A stretch of 64,000 bases of DNA from Sphingobium sp. TKS (GTDB taxonomy: Bacteria > Pseudomonadota > Alphaproteobacteria > Sphingomonadales > Sphingomonadaceae): positions 182,001 through 246,000 of the forward strand of contig NZ_CP005084.1 in NCBI RefSeq assembly GCF_001563265.1, in the 5' to 3' direction. The position numbers were made by a program, and so were the translations under genes. Numbering within the stretch: position 1 is the stretch's first letter; each line of letters opens with the position of its first letter. The notes beneath the pieces were generated by a model, which was not told the origin of the DNA, did no database searches, and saw only the letters and a list, made by a program, of their open reading frames with translations. Shown here piece by piece: positions 60,387 through 64,000 of the stretch.

Positions 60387-61532
60387 ATGCGGCCCCTCTC
60401 GGACACGATCTCCCGTCTTGCGGCGCTTCGCCTCGTTCCCGGCCATATGTCCGACGACCCCGGACGCTTGAGTGCGCTGACGGATTTCGGATCGAACCCC
60501 GGCGCTCTTCGGGCGCGGACATATATTCCCGGAAAGTTCGATGACGGGGCCGCGCTGGTGGTCGTTCTGCATGGCTGTACGCAGACGGCGGGAGGATATG
60601 ATATCGGATCGGGTTGGTCGGAAGTCGCTGATCGCCATGGTTTTGCGCTTCTTTTTCCTGAGCAGCAGCGGCAGAACAATCCCAATCTCTGCTTCAACTG
60701 GTTCTCCCCGGAGGACAGCCGGCGAGGTTCGGGCGAAGCTCTTTCGATCCGGCAGATGATCGCGGCGATGGCCGTGCGCCATCGGATCGACCCCACGCGG
60801 ATATTCGTGACCGGCCTGTCGGCAGGCGGCGCCATGACGGCTGTCATGCTGGCGACCTATCCCGAGCTGTTTGCGGGCGGCGCGATCATCGCCGGGGTGC
60901 CCTATGGCTGTGCCCGCACCATTCCAGCAGCCTTCGACCTTATGCGCGGCCATGGCGTTCCTCCCGAAGCCAAGCTTGCCGCGCTGGTCCGGGGCGCCTC
61001 CGACCACGCCGGTCCTTGGCCGACCCTTTCCATTTGGCACGGAAGCGCGGACGCGACCGTGCATCCGTCCAATGCCGGGGCGATCGCTGCCCAATGGCGC
61101 GCCTTGCACGATGTTGAAGCCGATCCGAGCCGGATCGAGCGGAGGGATGATTATGTCCGGCGCACCTGGTCGGATGCAAAGGGCCGTGACGTGATCGAGG
61201 AATATAGTATCGCGGGAATGGGCCATGGCACGCCGCTTGACACCGCAGGCGAAGATGGCTGCGGACGAAGTGGTGCCTATATGCTGGAAACCGGCATTTC
61301 CTCGACCCACCGCATCTGTCGATTCTGGAGCCTGACCGGGGATGCCGTTGAGCGGGCCCATGAGATCGAGACACCGCCTGCAAAGCGGGCGCTTGTCCCG
61401 TCGATTGCATCGCTGCAGGCTTCGTCATCCCCGCGCAGCCATGAGGAGCGCGCTACGGTTCGACTCACAGTCGCGACGGGCGTGCGCAAGGTGATCGAGG
61501 ATGCGCTGCGCGCCGCCGGGTTGATGCGTTAA
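60387..61532 (+). CDS. PHB depolymerase family esterase
   Basis: This 381-aa alpha/beta hydrolase has 'ALVVVLHGCTQTAGGYDIGSGWSEVADRHGF' (oxyanion HGCTQ), the nucleophile elbow VTGLSAGGAMT, the acid in IWHGSADATVHP and the His in GMGHGTPLD. These are signatures of the LpqC/PHB-depolymerase esterase group. No clear signal peptide is seen: the N-terminus (MRPLSDTISRLAALRLVPG) looks like an amphipathic helix. Substrates may be polyhydroxybutyrate oligomers or other polyester or aryl-ester bonds. The 248-bp upstream spacer to the hemerythrin gene shows no other gene. Confidence 0.85.
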   Translation: MRPLSDTISRLAALRLVPGHMSDDPGRLSALTDFGSNPGALRARTYIPGKFDDGAALVVVLHGCTQTAGGYDIGSGWSEVADRHGFALLFPEQQRQNNPNLCFNWFSPEDSRRGSGEALSIRQMIAAMAVRHRIDPTRIFVTGLSAGGAMTAVMLATYPELFAGGAIIAGVPYGCARTIPAAFDLMRGHGVPPEAKLAALVRGASDHAGPWPTLSIWHGSADATVHPSNAGAIAAQWRALHDVEADPSRIERRDDYVRRTWSDAKGRDVIEEYSIAGMGHGTPLDTAGEDGCGRSGAYMLETGISSTHRICRFWSLTGDAVERAHEIETPPAKRALVPSIASLQASSSPRSHEERATVRLTVATGVRKVIEDALRAAGLMR

Positions 61533-61940
61533 GGCATCATGCAGCTTCGCATACGCCACTCACCACCTACCGCTATCGCGATGCGGGCGTGCTGCAACCG
61601 CCTCATCTCATGCTGGCGTCGCGTGGCACCCGCGATCCAAATCCCTCTTGCGCCGGTTGGGGCGCAGGTTGTGACGAGAGATAATACACTCCGGTCTGGC
61701 GAGGAGAGCGACGTATCGACGTCGCAAGATTCCCAATCATCGCCGCGGCAGCGCGCCACCCATGTCAGCTACCCTGATCCTTGAGATGGACAAGCGCTTT
61801 TTTCCTTTGAAAATGCATAGGATTTGCCGGAGCTTTCCGGCATTCCTATGCGAATCCTATGTCGATCGCATAAAGCTCCACTGGAAATATAATGGGGCTC
61901 TGTGCAATGGGCGGCCTGGTAACAGCGAGTAACGGTACGG
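61533..61940. other. leader region upstream of kup
   Basis: No supported gene was found in these 408 bp. A compact two-tier hairpin lies at 61815-61851, about 90 bp before the kup start. A T-rich run (TTTTTTCC) precedes it. Short open frames here have no ribosome-binding site and no recognisable product. Confidence 0.45.
61815..61851. promoter_or_regulatory. two-tier hairpin in the kup leader
   Basis: An outer GCATAGGA/TCCTATGC stem (61815-61822 with 61844-61851) encloses an inner TGCCGGA/TCCGGCA stem (61825-61831 with 61836-61842) with a GCTT loop. The only unpaired bases besides the loop are TT and T at the junction. Such a stable structure could be a terminator for the upstream gene, a regulatory RNA element or a cruciform-forming operator. 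Confidence 0.4.
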
Positions 61941-63836
61941 ATGACGGATCAAGCGGGTGAGGGGGTGAGTCATAGCCATCCGCAAGGGAAGTTGCCCATT
62001 CTGGCGCTGGGTGCGTTGGGCGTGGTGTTCGGCGACATCGGCACCTCGCCGCTCTATGCGTTGAAGGAAAGTTTTGTCGGTCACCACCCGCTGGCGGTCG
62101 ATCCGGCGCATATCTACGGCGTGCTCTCGCTGGTCTTCTGGACGATGACGCTGATCGTCACGGTCAAATATGTGTTCATCATCATGCGTGCCGACAATCA
62201 TGGCGAGGGCGGCAGCATGGCGCTTCTCGCGCTGATCTCCCGCAAGCTGGGCAAGAGCCGGTGGACGCCGACCATCGCCATATTGGGTGTGCTGGCGGCG
62301 GCGCTTTTCTATGGCGACGCCATCATCACCCCGGCCGTGTCCGTGCTGTCGGCGGTCGAGGGGCTGGAGACGGTGAATGACGGTTTCGCGCCCTTCATCC
62401 TCCCCATCGCCATCGTCATCCTGATCGGTCTGTTCCTGATCCAGAAACATGGCACGGCGCGAGTGGGCGCGCTGTTCGGGCCGGTCATGGTGGTCTATTT
62501 CCTGGTGCTGGCGGCGCTGGGCATCCTCAACATCGTGCGGCATCCGGGAATTATCGGCATCATCAATCCGATGTGGGCGGTGCATTTCTTCGCGCTGGAC
62601 GCGAAACTCGCCTTTCTGGCCTTGGGGTCAGTCGTGCTGGCAGTGACGGGGGCGGAGGCGCTCTACGCGGATATGGGGCATTTCGGGCGCAAGGCGATCA
62701 GTATCGCCTGGCTCTATGCCGCCTTTCCCTGTCTGCTGCTCAACTATATGGGGCAGGGCGCGCTGCTGCTGGACCTTCCTGAAGCAGCGGAAAATCCCTT
62801 CTTCCTGCTCGCGCCGGAATGGGCGCGGCTGCCGCTGGTGATATTGGCGACGCTGGCGACGGTCATCGCCAGCCAGGCGGTGATTTCGGGCGCCTTTTCG
62901 GTGACGCAGCAGGCGGTGCAGCTTGGCTTCCTGCCGCGGCTCAAAATCTCCCATACCAGCGCTTCGGCGGCGGGGCAGATCTATGTGCCGATGGTCAATT
63001 GGGCGCTGCTGTTTCTGGTCGTGCTGCTGGTGCTGGGCTTCCAGTCTTCGAGCAATCTGGCGGCGGCCTATGGCATTGCCGTTACAGGCACCATGGTCAT
63101 CACGACTTGCATGATGGCGGTACTGACCTTCAGCGTGTGGCGCTGGAACCGGCTCTTGGCGGGTGCGGTGACGGGGCTGTTCCTGGCTGTAGACGGCGCC
63201 TATTTCCTGTCCAATGCGACCAAGATACCCGATGGCGGCTGGTTCCCGCTGCTGGTGGCGGCGGTTGTGTTCATCATCCTCACAACCTGGTCGACGGGTC
63301 GGAAGATCATGAATTTCTATCTGATGGAAGGCGCGATGGACGTGGAGCTGTTCATCCAGTCCGTCTCCGGTTCCCTGAAACGCGTACCGGGGACGGCGAT
63401 TTTCCTCAACTCCCGTGTCGAGGGGGTGCCTCCGGCGCTGCTGCACAATGTGAAGCATAACAAGGTTCTGCATGAGCGCGTCATCATCCTGACCGTGCGG
63501 ACGGAGGGGGTGCCGCATCTGCCGCTGATCGGACGGTCCGAGGTGAACGATCTGGGCGCGGGCTTCTACCGCGTGGTGCTGCGCCATGGTTTCATGGAGG
63601 AGGTCGACATTCCCGCCGCGATGAAGGCGGTGGATGGCTGCGGCGGGCCGATCAATGTCAGCCAGACCAGCTATTTCCTCAGCCGCCAGACACTGATCCC
63701 GTCCGAGAAGCCCGGCATGGCGATCTGGCGCGAGAAGCTTTTCGCCTGGATGATGCGCAATGCGGTGACGCCGATGGACTTCTTCAAGCTGCCGACGAAC
63801 CGGGTGGTCGAGTTGGGATCGCAGGTGGAGATTTAG
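61941..63836 (+). CDS. kup: Kup family low-affinity potassium transporter
   Basis: This 631-aa membrane protein begins with '[28 protein letters not shown]', the Kup/HAK/KT signature, and has about twelve transmembrane helices in its first 450 residues. '[19 protein letters not shown]' and '[23 protein letters not shown]' are family-typical. The C-terminal cytoplasmic part ('[46 protein letters not shown]') completes it. It imports K+ with protons. It converges with a kdpE-like gene 4 bp away, placing two potassium-related functions side by side. Confidence 0.95.
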   Translation: MTDQAGEGVSHSHPQGKLPILALGALGVVFGDIGTSPLYALKESFVGHHPLAVDPAHIYGVLSLVFWTMTLIVTVKYVFIIMRADNHGEGGSMALLALISRKLGKSRWTPTIAILGVLAAALFYGDAIITPAVSVLSAVEGLETVNDGFAPFILPIAIVILIGLFLIQKHGTARVGALFGPVMVVYFLVLAALGILNIVRHPGIIGIINPMWAVHFFALDAKLAFLALGSVVLAVTGAEALYADMGHFGRKAISIAWLYAAFPCLLLNYMGQGALLLDLPEAAENPFFLLAPEWARLPLVILATLATVIASQAVISGAFSVTQQAVQLGFLPRLKISHTSASAAGQIYVPMVNWALLFLVVLLVLGFQSSSNLAAAYGIAVTGTMVITTCMMAVLTFSVWRWNRLLAGAVTGLFLAVDGAYFLSNATKIPDGGWFPLLVAAVVFIILTTWSTGRKIMNFYLMEGAMDVELFIQSVSGSLKRVPGTAIFLNSRVEGVPPALLHNVKHNKVLHERVIILTVRTEGVPHLPLIGRSEVNDLGAGFYRVVLRHGFMEEVDIPAAMKAVDGCGGPINVSQTSYFLSRQTLIPSEKPGMAIWREKLFAWMMRNAVTPMDFFKLPTNRVVELGSQVEI

Positions 63837-63840
63837 TAGT

Positions 63841-64000
63841 TTAACCGCCACCCCCCTCCTTCAACCGATAACCGATCCCCAATTCATTCGCGATGATCCT
63901 TGGCCGCTGCGGATCATCCTCCAGCTTCTGCCTTAGCGTACGCACCAGCACGCGCAGATATTCGACATGATGCTCATGCTCCTTGGGCCAGACCTGCGCC
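63841..64000 (-). CDS. kdpE: KdpE-like response regulator, C-terminal end (partial)
   Basis: The last 52 or so residues of an OmpR-type winged-helix response regulator are visible ('HVEYLRVLVRTLRQKLEDDPQRPRIIANELGIGYRLKE', stop at 63841-63843). The recognition helix and wing closely match KdpE, which with KdpD controls the high-affinity Kdp potassium ATPase. The rest lies outside the window. Assignment to KdpE rather than another OmpR-family member rests on this short segment and its position beside kup. Confidence 0.75.
   Translation of the reverse strand, partial: AQVWPKEHEHHVEYLRVLVRTLRQKLEDDPQRPRIIANELGIGYRLKEGGGG

Noticed and set aside
61533..61680. Protein-like stretch 'LTTYRYRDAGVLQPPHLMLAS' after the esterase gene
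   Set aside because: It is only about 40 codons, has no ribosome-binding site and no recognised family. Chance cannot be excluded.
1..64000. CRISPR arrays, tRNA and rRNA genes, phage genes, replication origin
   Set aside because: No regularly spaced repeats, no cloverleaf or ribosomal RNA sequence, no phage structural genes and no DnaA-box or AT-rich origin cluster were recognised on reading the window. A dedicated tRNA search was not possible.

Overview
The window looks like chromosomal DNA of a sphingomonad (Sphingomonadaceae, Alphaproteobacteria, Sphingobium/Novosphingobium type). The evidence is the high G+C, the density of TonB-dependent receptors and Rieske oxygenases, the fused cysNC next to cysQ and cysD, and sphingomonad-style ECF sigma/FecR/TonB iron genes. 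This placement is inference from gene content; no rRNA or tRNA gene was found.

Region 1 (1 to about 25.0 kb) is an accessory catabolic island. A seven-gene minus-strand series runs from 16.6 to 7.1 kb: BKACE (DUF849), SMP-30 lactonase, VanA-like Rieske oxygenase, TonB receptor, Tat-exported flavoprotein dehydrogenase, lipoprotein cytochrome c, and a second flavoprotein dehydrogenase. It diverges from a plus-strand series (16.9 to 21.8 kb): two-domain VOC (extradiol-type) dioxygenase, C-C hydrolase, diol-dehydrogenase-like SDR, and Rieske dioxygenase alpha and beta. Together these read as ring hydroxylation, rearomatisation, ring opening, hydrolysis and beta-keto-acid processing of an aromatic or hydroaromatic substrate that cannot be named from sequence. 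The left part holds two more catabolic genes (SnoaL, SDR), a WrbA-type quinone reductase and a TonB receptor split by a complete 1,457-bp IS. The right edge holds an SDR, an MBL hydrolase, a transposase scrap and the 3' stump of another TonB receptor.

Region 2 (25.5 to 39 kb) is more ordinary: a PepSY protein, methylmalonate-semialdehyde dehydrogenase with a divergent LysR regulator, an ECF sigma/FecR/TonB iron-uptake set, a secreted EEP-family phosphodiesterase, and a tightly coupled surface-glycan operon (deacetylase, two glycosyltransferases, a multipass membrane protein, DUF2141).

Region 3 (39.1 to 52.1 kb) is a second catabolic island. It has one ferredoxin reductase, one Rieske ferredoxin and an AraC regulator. 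It also has two paralogous oxygenase modules, each made of a Rieske alpha subunit, an NTF2/SnoaL-fold beta-like subunit and a 114-123 aa protein of a family I do not recognise. One module runs leftward with the ferredoxin. The other runs rightward with its own TonB receptor, an acetamidase/formamidase carrying a zinc ribbon, a small HTH-like protein and an intradiol ring-cleavage dioxygenase. The paired module with its unknown small protein is the best candidate here for something undescribed.

Region 4 (52.3 to 64 kb) is housekeeping: methyltransferase, cysQ-cysNC-cysD sulfate activation, a LuxR-type regulator behind a perfect 16-bp palindrome, hemN, a hemerythrin-like protein, a secreted PHB-depolymerase-family esterase, the Kup potassium transporter, and the 3' end of a kdpE-like response regulator.
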